30,945 nt of DNA, from the NCBI GenBank assembly GCA_023448955.1, contig JAEXJU010000318.1, forward strand, positions 1 to 30,945, read 5' to 3'. The translations under genes were made by a program, and so were the position numbers. A model generated the notes under the pieces. That model searched no databases and was not told the origin of the DNA. It saw nothing but the letters and a program-made list of their open reading frames with translations. Position 1 is the stretch's first letter, and each line of letters opens with the position of its first letter. This DNA is from Bacteroidota bacterium. Lineage in GTDB: Bacteria; Bacteroidota; Bacteroidia; Flavobacteriales; Weeksellaceae. This document shows positions 1 through 6,974 of the stretch, one piece after another.

Positions 1-716
1 GCCTGCGCCAAACCAATCCATTGTGATTCTTTGATCTCACCTCTTGTCACTTTTCCGATAGCAATTCTTCCAAGGAAAGAAGAAAAATCCAGAGAAGTGA
101 TCTGCATTTGCAAATTACCATCAGTCACTTTTGGTTCTGGAACATATTGTAAAATCCCGTCTAATAATGGGAATATATTGTCAGTTTCCTCTAATGAAGT
201 ATTGAACCAACCTTGTTTAGATGAACCGTAGAATGTTGGGAAATCCAACTGCTCTTCTGTTGCATCCAGGTTGAAGAACAAATCAAAAACCTGATCGTGA
301 ACTTCGTCCGGACGACAGTTTGGCTTATCCACTTTATTGATAACAACCAAAGGTCTAAGACCCAATTCTAAAGCTTTTTGAAGTACGAATCTTGTCTGTG
401 GCATTGGTCCTTCGAAGGCATCTACCAACAAGATTACACCATCTGCCATTTTAAGAACTCTTTCTACTTCACCACCAAAATCGGCGTGACCAGGTGTATC
501 GATGACGTTGATTTTTGTTTCTTTGTAATTAACTGAAATGTTTTTTGAAAGAATCGTAATTCCTCTTTCTCTTTCCAGATCGTTGTTATCCATAATCAAC
601 TCACCACTCTCCTGATTCTCCCTGAAGATGTTGGTTGCGTGAATAATCTTGTCCACCAAAGTTGTTTTTCCGTGGTCAACGTGTGCGATAATCGCTATAT
701 TTCTAATGTTTTGCAT
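1..716 (-). CDS. typA: Translational GTPase TypA/BipA, N-terminal part (runs off the window)
   Basis: The reverse strand from ATG at 716 reads about 238 codons to the window edge without a stop. The product starts MQNIRNIAIIAHVDHGKTTL, which holds the P-loop (AHVDHGKT). It continues with the switch region RERGITI, the G3 motif DTPGHADFG and the G4 motif NKVDKP. This is the G domain of the TypA/BipA elongation-factor family, followed by the start of domain II (KVTRGEIKESQWIG). TypA is a ribosome-binding GTPase linked to 50S assembly and to stress and cold adaptation. The C-terminal domains lie beyond base 1. A TACATTTG -7 box sits 19 bases upstream. The G-domain motifs are intact, so a working gene is expected. 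EF-G and LepA were considered, but the N-terminal sequence fits TypA best. Confidence 0.95.
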   Translation of the reverse strand, partial: MQNIRNIAIIAHVDHGKTTLVDKIIHATNIFRENQESGELIMDNNDLERERGITILSKNISVNYKETKINVIDTPGHADFGGEVERVLKMADGVILLVDAFEGPMPQTRFVLQKALELGLRPLVVINKVDKPNCRPDEVHDQVFDLFFNLDATEEQLDFPTFYGSSKQGWFNTSLEETDNIFPLLDGILQYVPEPKVTDGNLQMQITSLDFSSFLGRIAIGKVTRGEIKESQWIGLAQ

Positions 717-734
717 ATCCGTTTTTTACGCGTG

Positions 735-742
735 CAAATGTA
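735..742 (-). promoter_or_regulatory. -7 box (TAnnTTTG) of typA
   Basis: The reverse strand reads TACATTTG, a full match to the Bacteroidota -7 consensus TAnnTTTG, 19 bases upstream of the typA ATG. No TTG -33 element is visible at the expected distance, so the call rests on the -7 box alone. Confidence 0.5.
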
Positions 743-776
743 GTGAAATTTTATGGGATGCTGAACTGTGATTCAA

Positions 777-832
777 TTATTTTTAAAAATAAGCCGAAAT
801 AATTAACATCTGATTAATGCTTTGTTAATCAG
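777..832. repeat. AT-rich inverted repeats downstream of the methyltransferase gene
   Basis: Two perfect dyads lie between the methyltransferase stop and the typA promoter. One is a 16-bp palindrome (TTATTTTT/AAAAATAA, 777-792). The other has 8-bp arms CTGATTAA/TTAATCAG (810-817 and 825-832) with a 7-nt loop. The second could end transcription of the methyltransferase gene, but it has no clear T-run, so the terminator role is uncertain. Confidence 0.35.
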
Positions 833-841
833 TGATATAAA

Positions 842-2005
842 TTAAATACTTCTCATGATTTCTTTTCCATTAACGGATTGCGTGAAAATGAGATAATGAT
901 TTCCGCCATCTGTCAGCTTGTATTTTTTCTTAATTTCTTCAGGTTTCAAGGGATAATTTTTGGAAATGATATTGTACTTATCTCCTTTTTTTAAATCTTT
1001 AGCTTCAATTTTTTCGATTTGTAAAACTCGGCCGGGAAAATTTCCGATTTTATGTTCTGAAGTATAAAAATGAGTATTGGGATGAAGTTTTTTTAATCCG
1101 AACTGTTGTGAAATGCTATTAAATGCGCCAGCTTTCAGAATCGAATTGTTTGGAATATAGAGAAAATGCAGACCTTTCGAGAACTCTGATTTTGCTGATT
1201 TTTCTTCATTAAAATTGAATGAAAATTCGGGTTCTTTAGATTCTAAATTAATACATTTGATAGTTGTTGGTTGTTGGTTGTCTGTTGATTGATTATTCTC
1301 AATAATTAACACCAATTCTTTCACTTCATTTCTGACCGCAATGATTTGAATTTCAGTAATATTTTTCAACTCTGAAATTAAATAAGATATATCAATCAAC
1401 GGCGATAATTTCACAATAATTTTATCCGAAATTGAATGTAATTTTTTTTCAATTTCTAATAGATTTGGAGAAAGGTCTTCAAGGAGAAATTTCTTTTTAT
1501 TTTGCTGATCTCTTCTCGCAGGGTCAAGATAAATGACATCAAATTTTTGTTGATTATTTTGTAAAAATTCTTCCAGATTTTGATTGATGAAATTAGCTTT
1601 TCTGTCTAAGGCTTTCCAGTTATTTTCAACAATTGAAATCAGTTCCGAATTTTGTTCAATCAAAGTAACATCATCAAAATTCTTTGACAAAAAATACGCG
1701 TCAATCCCAAATCCACAAGTCAAATCGAGAAAAGATTTTCCTCTTAGATCCTGAGCTTTATATTTTGCGGTTGATTGTGACGAGGCCTGTTCCAGATTGA
1801 GATTTGGCGGGAAAACAACACCTTCTTTCAACAGAAAAGGAAATTTTTTTTCGGCTGTTTTTCTGCCTTTTATTTGCTGTACAATTTCCGCCATTGTAAC
1901 ATCCGCAAATGGCGATTTTTTCAGTAATAACTGAATTAAATCAGAATTAATATTCTGACTTATAAATTCTTGTACATCTTTAGAAATCAACTTAAAAAAA
2001 AACAT
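842..2005 (-). CDS. Class I SAM-dependent methyltransferase with THUMP-like domain (PG1098 type)
   Basis: The product is 387 aa from ATG 2005. SAM motif I is DLTCGFGIDAYF (about residues 93-105) and the motif IV region is IYLDPARRD (about 160-166). The C-terminal part (KKGDKYNIISKNYPLKPEEI) resembles the THUMP-like domain of the Bacteroidota family typified by P. gingivalis PG1098. An RNA substrate is plausible, but the target is unknown. A longer reading from TTG 2050 is possible, but that TTG lies inside a perfect TATATTTG -7 box, so ATG 2005 is preferred. The gene contains a 7-nt-period tract at 1261-1288 that encodes an Asn/Gln/Thr-rich stretch (STDNQQPTT), probably a surface loop or linker. 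Confidence 0.8.
   Translation of the reverse strand: MFFFKLISKDVQEFISQNINSDLIQLLLKKSPFADVTMAEIVQQIKGRKTAEKKFPFLLKEGVVFPPNLNLEQASSQSTAKYKAQDLRGKSFLDLTCGFGIDAYFLSKNFDDVTLIEQNSELISIVENNWKALDRKANFINQNLEEFLQNNQQKFDVIYLDPARRDQQNKKKFLLEDLSPNLLEIEKKLHSISDKIIVKLSPLIDISYLISELKNITEIQIIAVRNEVKELVLIIENNQSTDNQQPTTIKCINLESKEPEFSFNFNEEKSAKSEFSKGLHFLYIPNNSILKAGAFNSISQQFGLKKLHPNTHFYTSEHKIGNFPGRVLQIEKIEAKDLKKGDKYNIISKNYPLKPEEIKKKYKLTDGGNHYLIFTQSVNGKEIMRSI
1261..1288 (-). repeat. Heptanucleotide tract inside the methyltransferase gene
   Basis: On the + strand four consecutive 7-mers read TAGTTGT, TGGTTGT, TGGTTGT and CTGTTGA, so the coding strand is a run of ACAACCA-like heptamers. Seven is not a multiple of three, so the encoded amino acids do not repeat simply (Q, P, T, N). 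The reading frame stays open through it. Confidence 0.7.
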
Positions 2006-2050
2006 TGCAGCATCAGTATGAATGTTTGTTAATTCACTATGATGCTGCAA
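2005..2050. repeat. 11-bp inverted repeat between promoter and ATG of the methyltransferase gene
   Basis: TTGCAGCATCA (2005-2015) and TGATGCTGCAA (2040-2050) are perfect inverted copies. After a 3-nt mismatch the pairing resumes for five bases (TGAAT/ATTCA), leaving an 8-nt loop. On the reverse strand the outer base of one arm is the A of the ATG start, and the other arm overlaps the TTTG of the -7 box. It could be an operator or a leader hairpin that controls access to the start codon. Confidence 0.6.
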
Positions 2051-2055
2051 ATATA
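2048..2055 (-). promoter_or_regulatory. -7 box of the methyltransferase gene
   Basis: The reverse strand reads TATATTTG, a full TAnnTTTG match 42 bases upstream of ATG 2005. It overlaps the inverted repeat at 2005-2050. No -33 TTG is evident at the expected spacing. Confidence 0.45.
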
Positions 2056-2062
2056 ATTCTTT

Positions 2063-2080
2063 AAGATAAAAGTTTATCTT
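2063..2080. repeat. Short palindrome overlapping the stop of the oxidoreductase gene
   Basis: AAGATAAA and TTTATCTT form perfect 8-bp arms with 2 bases between them, covering the TAA stop of the upstream gene. This may be a weak AT-rich terminator, but there is no strong T-run. Confidence 0.35.
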
Positions 2081-2688
2081 CTAATAATTTTGAAAGCCAT
2101 GTCTCTGCCGTGTCCTTGTATAATGGCAAGATTGATCCACGAAAGCGCAAATTTTTCCAAAAGCTCTACTTTTTCAGACTTTCCAAAATCTATACAAGAA
2201 CCGAAACCACAGTCTAAAGCCAGCTTTTTGGCAACTTCTTTTGCTTTTTCACTGTCTCCTGCCATAAACATATCTATTCCGTCACCATTGTATATTGGAT
2301 TTAGCATATTTTCAAAACCTGTAGTATTAAAACATTTTACTATTTCTGCATTGGTTTTGTCTGCCAAAGCGTGATAAACTGTTTTATAAGATTCCGGAGT
2401 TTTCATTACGGCATTGGTAGCATCAATAATAACTTTTCCCGAAACATCGCCTAGCTGTTCGATCACTTCAAAAATAGCCGTTGGAGGAGTTGCTATTAAT
2501 ATAACCTCGCACTGCTTCACGGCATTCTCGATCACGGCAAAACGATCTTCCCCGATTTTTGTTGCAAGAGAAATATTTTTTTCACTTAATGGAAACTGTG
2601 CGCCTATCAGAACATTATGACCTGCTTTTATCCACTGTTGAGCCAATGCGCCGCCCACATTTCCGGAGCCGATGATTGCTATATTCAT
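2074..2688 (-). CDS. NADPH-dependent F420 reductase-like / NAD(P)-binding oxidoreductase
   Basis: The product is 204 aa. It opens with MNIAIIGSGNVGGALAQQW, a Rossmann GxGxxG loop of the coenzyme F420-dependent NADP oxidoreductase family (PF03807). The body has the expected IDATNAV and KCFNTTG segments, as in FNO-like proteins that lack the C-terminal dimerisation domain of 6-phosphogluconate-type enzymes. Flavobacteria are not known to make F420, so the true substrate is probably another NAD(P)-linked compound. The stop lies 23 bases before the -7/palindrome region of the methyltransferase gene. It follows the DJ-1 gene on the same strand (33-nt gap), so the two may be cotranscribed. The start ATG at 2688 gives the full nucleotide-binding fold. 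Confidence 0.8.
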   Translation of the reverse strand: MNIAIIGSGNVGGALAQQWIKAGHNVLIGAQFPLSEKNISLATKIGEDRFAVIENAVKQCEVILIATPPTAIFEVIEQLGDVSGKVIIDATNAVMKTPESYKTVYHALADKTNAEIVKCFNTTGFENMLNPIYNGDGIDMFMAGDSEKAKEVAKKLALDCGFGSCIDFGKSEKVELLEKFALSWINLAIIQGHGRDMAFKIIRR

Positions 2689-2721
2689 ATTTTTAGATTA
2701 ATGTCAAATTTAAGATAATTA

Positions 2722-3486
2722 TTAATTTAATAATTTTACTACTAATTCTGCCACTGCAGCACCAGAGTTTTGCTGTTGTCCTGTAATTAAATTCCCATCC
2801 TGGATAGCATATGAACTAAACGGAGCTGCAACTTTGAATGTTGTTTCCTGTATTTTTTTAGCTTCTTCTTCAATTCTGTAAGGCTGAATTTTCATTCCTA
2901 CCGCCTGATCTGCAAATTCTTCTTCAGCGTCAGCAAAACCTGTCCAGGTTTTACCCTTTACCAACAATTCGCCGTTCGATTTTTTGGCTTCTAATAAGAG
3001 TGTTGTTGAGTGGCAAACTGCTGCGCTTGGCTTTCCGCATTCATAGAAACTTACAAATAATTGTTCCAGATCTTTGTTTCCTCTGAAAGTATACATTGGT
3101 CCTTGTCCGCCAACCAGAAAAATGGCATCGTAATCATTTGCATCAACTTCAGTCAGCTTTTTCGTTTTTTCTAGCATTTTGCTGAATTCCGGTTTTTGTA
3201 AATATCCTAAAGAAATTACATCATTGGCAGAATATCCACTTTCATCCAAAGGATTGGAATAGCCGTCCATTTCAAGTTTTCCGCCTTCTGTAGAAACCAG
3301 TTCTACATTATAACCAGCTTCCTGAAAAACTCTCAAAGGATGCGTGAGTTCTGCTGCCCAGAAACCAATTGGCCAATTGGTTTGCTTGCTTACACTTGGC
3401 GAGCTTGCCACCATCAGAATTTTACCTTTTACAGTAGCTCCGTGAAAATGAACGTAGCTATTGACTTCTTTTACTTTTTCCATCAT
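2722..3486 (-). CDS. DJ-1/PfpI (type 1 glutamine amidotransferase-like) protein, first copy
   Basis: The product is about 254 aa. The nucleophile elbow is AVCHS (Cys158-His159 from ATG 3486), preceded by FLVGGQGPMY. An upstream acidic residue sits in GFWAAELTHP. These place it in the Hsp31/DJ-1/PfpI superfamily, which includes glyoxalase III-type and chaperone/deglycase proteins. The exact activity cannot be read from the sequence. The annotation could start at TTG 3489, but two ATGs follow at once (3486 and 3483). It is divergent from the HxlR regulator, so joint control is likely. A paralogue with the same fold is at 17984-18661. Confidence 0.85.
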   Translation of the reverse strand: MMEKVKEVNSYVHFHGATVKGKILMVASSPSVSKQTNWPIGFWAAELTHPLRVFQEAGYNVELVSTEGGKLEMDGYSNPLDESGYSANDVISLGYLQKPEFSKMLEKTKKLTEVDANDYDAIFLVGGQGPMYTFRGNKDLEQLFVSFYECGKPSAAVCHSTTLLLEAKKSNGELLVKGKTWTGFADAEEEFADQAVGMKIQPYRIEEEAKKIQETTFKVAAPFSSYAIQDGNLITGQQQNSGAAVAELVVKLLN

Positions 3487-3610
3487 CAATTGTTTAAGTT
3501 AGATTTGTCTTTTTCATTTGTGTTTTTGCCCAATCTCAAATTTGCTTCAAATAATAATTTTGATTGTTTTATTATTGCTTTGATTTTTGATTAAGCAAAG
3601 TTAATTTCAA

Positions 3611-3642
3611 TTGGTGTCAGATGTCAATAATGATTATCTTTG
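3611..3642 (+). promoter_or_regulatory. Promoter of the HxlR regulator gene
   Basis: A TTG (3611-3613) is followed after 21 bases by TATCTTTG (3635-3642). This matches the Bacteroidota TTG-N17-23-TAnnTTTG promoter. It lies 24 bases upstream of ATG 3667, which argues against the TTG at 3640 as the start. Confidence 0.65.
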
Positions 3643-3657
3643 TTAGTATCTAACAAA
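3639..3657. promoter_or_regulatory. Palindromic operator candidate over the HxlR -7 box
   Basis: TTTGTTAG-TAT-CTAACAAA is a perfect 8-bp dyad with a 3-bp centre. Its left arm shares four bases with the -7 box, so a bound dimer would block the promoter. HxlR proteins are dimeric winged-helix regulators often found to control their neighbours, so autoregulation is likely. A matching GTTAG half-site lies at 3498-3502 in the leader of the divergent DJ-1 gene. Confidence 0.55.
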
Positions 3658-3666
3658 AATGTAAGT

Positions 3667-4011
3667 ATGCCAGATTTTGTTGCTGATAAACACCTTTTTC
3701 ATAATCCAGTAGAGTTCGTAATGAGCAAAATTGGAGGCACTTATAAAATGCCGATTCTGTGGCGTCTTAAAGACAGAGCCTGGCGTTATTCGGAACTATC
3801 TAAAAGTATTAATCATATTTCTGACAGAATGCTTTCCAAAAGTTTAAAGGAACTGGTGGATGATGGTTTTATATCAAAAGAAATTTTCCCCGAAGTTCCT
3901 CCCAGAACGGAATATAACATCACAGAAAGAGGAGAAAAAGCAATAGAAATCATCAGCATTTTAAGAAATTATGGATTTGAGCTGATGAAAGAATTTGGCC
4001 TGGAAAACTAA
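3667..4011 (+). CDS. HxlR family winged-helix transcriptional regulator
   Basis: The product is 114 aa from ATG 3667. The HxlR core is clear: FVMSKIGGTYKMPILWRLKDRAWRYSEL, then the recognition region HISDRMLSKSLKELVDDGFI, and the wing PPRTEYNITERG. The family senses electrophiles, aldehydes or redox state in several described cases. There is one cysteine-free N-terminus (MPDFVADKHLF), so thiol sensing at the usual N-terminal Cys (as in HypR or QorR) is not supported. It lies between a divergent DJ-1 gene and a convergent MFS exporter (6-nt gap between stops). Both are natural targets. Confidence 0.9.
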   Translation: MPDFVADKHLFHNPVEFVMSKIGGTYKMPILWRLKDRAWRYSELSKSINHISDRMLSKSLKELVDDGFISKEIFPEVPPRTEYNITERGEKAIEIISILRNYGFELMKEFGLEN

Positions 4012-4017
4012 GAAAAG

Positions 4018-5415
4018 TTATGCAGACTTCATATTGTCGCCATCTTTTGAATGTAATCTCCTAAAAACAAATCCGGATAAAATCGTTAGAAAACCAACAA
4101 CCAGAAACGTATATCGGAATGCGTTGTGCGTCTCGTTATGGATAAAAGAAGTATCACCTTCAAACAATTTCAGAACTATTAATCCGAAAGAAACCCCAAA
4201 TCCAACAGCAAACTGCTGATTGACTGATACTAAAGAATTCCCGCTACTGGTGTGATAGGATCTGAGATCGGCTATGGAAATTGTATTCATAGAAGTAAAC
4301 TGAATTGAGTTAAAAAAACCCATTACCAAAAGTATTGGAACAAACCAATAAATAGAACTATGGATATCCGGAATCGCCAGGCAACAGATTAGAACTCCGA
4401 TAATAAATGTATTAGTCATCAATGTTTTACGATAGCCGAATTTATCCAGAATTCCAATAACAAATGATTTTCCAAACATTGCAGTGAGAGCCATTGGCGC
4501 AACGATCCATCCTGACGTAAGCGCCGATTGTCCGTAAGAAATCTGAATCATCAACGGAACTAATAACGGAATGGAACTAATTCCCAGTCTTGTCGCTAAA
4601 TTACCCAAAATCCCAACCCGGAATGTACGAACCTGAAAAAGATTAAGGGGAAATATCGGGTTATTATCGGTTTTAGCATGCTTGTAGTAATAGAATAGCA
4701 TCAGAAAACCTAACATCAAGATGAGTAAAATGGGGGTAATGTTTTTAGTATTACCTAACAGTTCCAATGATATAGAAAGCAAGAGGGACGCTGCTGCAAA
4801 TATCAGGAAGCCTTTCAGGTCAAAATCGATAACCGCAGATTTATAATCAGGCATGCATCTCATACTTAAAAAAACACCTAAAATTCCTATTGGAATATTG
4901 ATTAGAAAAATCCAATGCCACGACAAATAATCAACAATATAACCACCAATCACAGGTCCGAGAATTGGTCCTATCAATGCCGGAACGATAGCATAATTCA
5001 TCGCTTTCAGCAATTCACTTTTATCGAAAGTTTTAATCAAAGCCAGTTTTCCAACAGGTGTCATCAGACTACCTCCAATTCCTTGAATAACTCTGGAAAT
5101 AACCAATTGCGTTAGGTTTTGGGACAATGAACAAAATAATGAGCCCAATGAAAATAAAATCAAAGATGCGATAAATATCTTTTTTGTTCCGAATTTATCT
5201 GCCAAAAAACCGCTGACAGGCATAAACAAAGCCAAAGTCAATACATAACTCACAATGGCATTTTGCATGTTGAGCGGCGATTCCTGCAAATCCCTCGCAA
5301 TTGACGGCAATGATGTATTAAGAATTGTAGAATCCAGCATCTGCATAAAAATAGCAGTTGCCAGAATAAATGGTAATATCTTTTTGACTGAATCTGACGT
5401 TGTAGTTTCGCTCAT
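4018..5415 (-). CDS. DHA2-type MFS multidrug exporter (EmrB/QacA-like)
   Basis: The product is 465 aa from ATG 5415. A longer reading from 5487 would run back into the aguA 3' end and its terminator, so it is rejected. The many hydrophobic segments fit the 12-14 TM architecture of drug:proton antiporter family 2. Motif A appears as GFLADKFGTKKIF, and motif C-like glycine/proline residues appear in VPALIGPILGPVIGG. SRVIQGIGGSLMTP matches motif B, with its conserved Arg. DHA2 proteins export drugs or metabolites across the inner membrane. The gene starts just after a terminator that closes the aguBA operon, so it probably has its own promoter. It ends face to face with the HxlR gene. Confidence 0.88.
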   Translation of the reverse strand: MSETTTSDSVKKILPFILATAIFMQMLDSTILNTSLPSIARDLQESPLNMQNAIVSYVLTLALFMPVSGFLADKFGTKKIFIASLILFSLGSLFCSLSQNLTQLVISRVIQGIGGSLMTPVGKLALIKTFDKSELLKAMNYAIVPALIGPILGPVIGGYIVDYLSWHWIFLINIPIGILGVFLSMRCMPDYKSAVIDFDLKGFLIFAAASLLLSISLELLGNTKNITPILLILMLGFLMLFYYYKHAKTDNNPIFPLNLFQVRTFRVGILGNLATRLGISSIPLLVPLMIQISYGQSALTSGWIVAPMALTAMFGKSFVIGILDKFGYRKTLMTNTFIIGVLICCLAIPDIHSSIYWFVPILLVMGFFNSIQFTSMNTISIADLRSYHTSSGNSLVSVNQQFAVGFGVSFGLIVLKLFEGDTSFIHNETHNAFRYTFLVVGFLTILSGFVFRRLHSKDGDNMKSA

Positions 5416-5426
5416 AATTTTAAAAT

Positions 5427-5449
5427 AAAAAATCCGCTTTTTTAGCGGA
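5427..5449 (-). terminator. Rho-independent terminator after aguA
   Basis: On the reverse strand the arms TCCGCT and AGCGGA (5444-5449 and 5433-5438) enclose an A-rich 5-nt loop and are followed by a T6 run (5427-5432). It lies 8 bases after the aguA stop and ends 12 bases before the MFS ATG. Confidence 0.8.
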
Positions 5450-5456
5450 CCTAAAT

Positions 5457-6545
5457 TTATACCAAAGGCTCTTGCTGGCTCAAACAATGAAAACTTCCTA
5501 ACCCCCAGATAATATCGGTGGAATCTATCCCGACCACTTCCCTATCTGGAAAACATTTCTGGATAATTTCCAAAGCTGTTGCGTCCTTGTTACATCGGTA
5601 AGTCGGGACAATCACAGACTTGTTGGCAATGTAAAAATTGGCGTAAGATGCAGGTAATCTTTGACCATCGCAATAAATCGGATCTGGCATCGGTAATTGG
5701 ATGATGTTCAGTTTTTCACCATTCAGCAAAGTCATTTCTTGTAATTGACGAAGGTTAGTTTGCAGAATCTCGTAATTATCATCATCGGGATTATCTTCTA
5801 TGACAGTCAAAACAGTATTTTCATTCACAAATCTGATGGTGTCATCCACGTGTCCGTCTGTATCATCGCCAATAATTCCGTCGTCTACCCAAAGAACTTG
5901 TTTCTGACCGTAATATTTTTTCAGAAACTCTTCCACTTCTTGCTGAGAAAGATGTGGATTTCTGTTTTCATTTAGCAAACAAGATTTTGAAGTCAAAACT
6001 GTTCCGGCACCGTTGAATTCAACAGAACCACCTTCCATAATAATTCCAGGATACAAAACAGGCAAACCTTTTTCTTCTGCAATTTTTGTAGGAATCACAT
6101 CATCCAATTCAAACGGTGGATATTTTCCGCCCCAGGCATTGAAACCCCAATCTATGATGATTTTCTTTGGCTCTTGTCCATTTTTATTGACCAAAAAAGC
6201 CGGACCGTGGTCTCTGCACCAAGCATCGTTGGTTTCATTAAAGTAAAATTCAACTTTAGAAATATCAGCTCCGGCTTTGGAAATATGCTCCATTGCAAAA
6301 GCCTGCATCTCTTGATCTTTGACATTGATGCAAACAAATTCACCTTTCGTTAATTCGGCGATAAATTGGGCATAAGCAGGATAAATCAAATCAATTCTTT
6401 CTGGCCAGGATTCTTCTTTGTGCGGCCAGGAGAGCCAAGTTGCTTCGTGTTCTTCCCATTCGGCGGGGAAAGTGTAGTTTTCCAAGTCCAAAGTCTGATG
6501 TCCGATGTCCGAAGATTGCAATTCAGAATTATTATTGTTGTTCAT
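5457..6545 (-). CDS. aguA: Agmatine deiminase, with a repeat-derived N-terminal extension
   Basis: The product is 362 aa. The enzyme hydrolyses agmatine to N-carbamoylputrescine and ammonia, and the window also holds the next enzyme, aguB. Family features seen are FPAEWEEHEATWLSWP at the start of the fold, NDAWCRDHGPAFLV, GGSVEFNGAG, DDTDGHVDD and the nucleophile Cys354 in GSFHCLSQQ. The first ~22 residues (Asn-rich run, then SSDIGHQTLDL) are not part of the usual fold. They are encoded by the heptanucleotide repeat at 6486-6514. The ATG overlaps the four-helix-bundle gene by 14 bases, and a TGA lies two codons before it, so this is the first in-frame ATG. A TTG within the repeat could be the older start. 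The gene is last in the operon. Confidence 0.93.
   Translation of the reverse strand: MNNNNNSELQSSDIGHQTLDLENYTFPAEWEEHEATWLSWPHKEESWPERIDLIYPAYAQFIAELTKGEFVCINVKDQEMQAFAMEHISKAGADISKVEFYFNETNDAWCRDHGPAFLVNKNGQEPKKIIIDWGFNAWGGKYPPFELDDVIPTKIAEEKGLPVLYPGIIMEGGSVEFNGAGTVLTSKSCLLNENRNPHLSQQEVEEFLKKYYGQKQVLWVDDGIIGDDTDGHVDDTIRFVNENTVLTVIEDNPDDDNYEILQTNLRQLQEMTLLNGEKLNIIQLPMPDPIYCDGQRLPASYANFYIANKSVIVPTYRCNKDATALEIIQKCFPDREVVGIDSTDIIWGLGSFHCLSQQEPLV
6486..6514 (+). repeat. Heptamer repeat, copy 3 (aguA side)
   Basis: Units read GTCCAAA, GTCTGAT, GTCCGAT, GTCCGAA and a final G. It lies inside the aguA coding sequence and is translated on the reverse strand. The next bases (6515-6524) continue the inverted match with the aguB-side copy. 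Confidence 0.8.
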
Positions 6546-6897
6546 TATTCAATTTGTTTATGAGTGCGGTAGTCATAGATAAAATCTCTTCACTCATTTC
6601 ATATATTTTATTAAAATTCTCTTCAGAAATAATTTCTCTTTCTCTTGCTATAAAAATACAGCTTACCACTTCTATGTTAGAACGTAACGAATATCTTAAA
6701 AATTTGATAAATTCTTTGTTTGATTGTCCTGTAGAACCTTCTGCAATATTCAGATTAACAGAATCTGCTGCTCTTTTAATTTGAGAAGTAAGAATAAACT
6801 GTTCTTCCTTTGGAAATTCTCTTTTCACCTTATGAACTAATGTTGATAATTCCAAAGCTTTTTGCCAAACTCGTAATTTTTCAAATTTAAAAGCCAT
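6532..6897 (-). CDS. Four-helix-bundle protein of the 23S rRNA intervening-sequence (S23/IVP) family
   Basis: The product is 121 aa, the usual length for the family. It starts MAFKFEKLRVWQKALELS and has the hallmark stretches LTSQIKRAADSVNLNIAEG and NKEFIKFLRYSLRSNIEV. These belong to the four-helix-bundle family (TIGR02436) encoded in 23S rRNA intervening sequences and related to the Avd accessory protein of diversity-generating retroelements. The molecular role is unknown; its basic, pentamer-forming relatives suggest nucleic-acid binding. It sits between aguB and aguA on the same strand, preceded by heptamer repeats and overlapping the aguA start by 14 bases. Nothing in it suggests polyamine metabolism, and no 23S gene or reverse transcriptase is in the window. 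Confidence 0.92.
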   Translation of the reverse strand: MAFKFEKLRVWQKALELSTLVHKVKREFPKEEQFILTSQIKRAADSVNLNIAEGSTGQSNKEFIKFLRYSLRSNIEVVSCIFIAREREIISEENFNKIYEMSEEILSMTTALINKLNNEQQ

Positions 6898-6904
6898 ATT
6901 TTTT

Positions 6905-6933
6905 GTCGGAAGTCGGAAGACCGATGTCCGAAG
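6905..6933 (+). repeat. Heptamer repeat, copy 2 (upstream of the four-helix-bundle gene)
   Basis: Units read GTCGGAA, GTCGGAA, GACCGAT, GTCCGAA and a final G. It is direct to copy 3 and inverted to copy 1. The bases after it (AATTATTAT, then G/T-rich) also resemble those after copy 3, which suggests a duplicated end. Confidence 0.8.
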
Positions 6934-6974
6934 TTTTAATTATTATGTTTTGTTGATACGTTTAGAATTACAAT

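Noticed and set aside
2006..2050. TTG 2050 as start of the methyltransferase
   Set aside because: The TTG is part of the TATATTTG promoter box; ATG 2005 is downstream of it.
3640..3666. TTG 3640 as start of the HxlR gene
   Set aside because: It lies within the -7 box TATCTTTG and the palindrome; ATG 3667 fits the family.
5416..5487. Upstream extension of the MFS gene to 5487
   Set aside because: It would translate back through the aguA terminator and the aguA 3' end; MSETTTS at 5415 is a natural start.
6532..6897. Four-helix-bundle gene as part of a diversity-generating retroelement or a 23S rRNA gene
   Set aside because: No reverse transcriptase, variable repeat or rRNA sequence is visible in the window; the neighbours are aguB and aguA.
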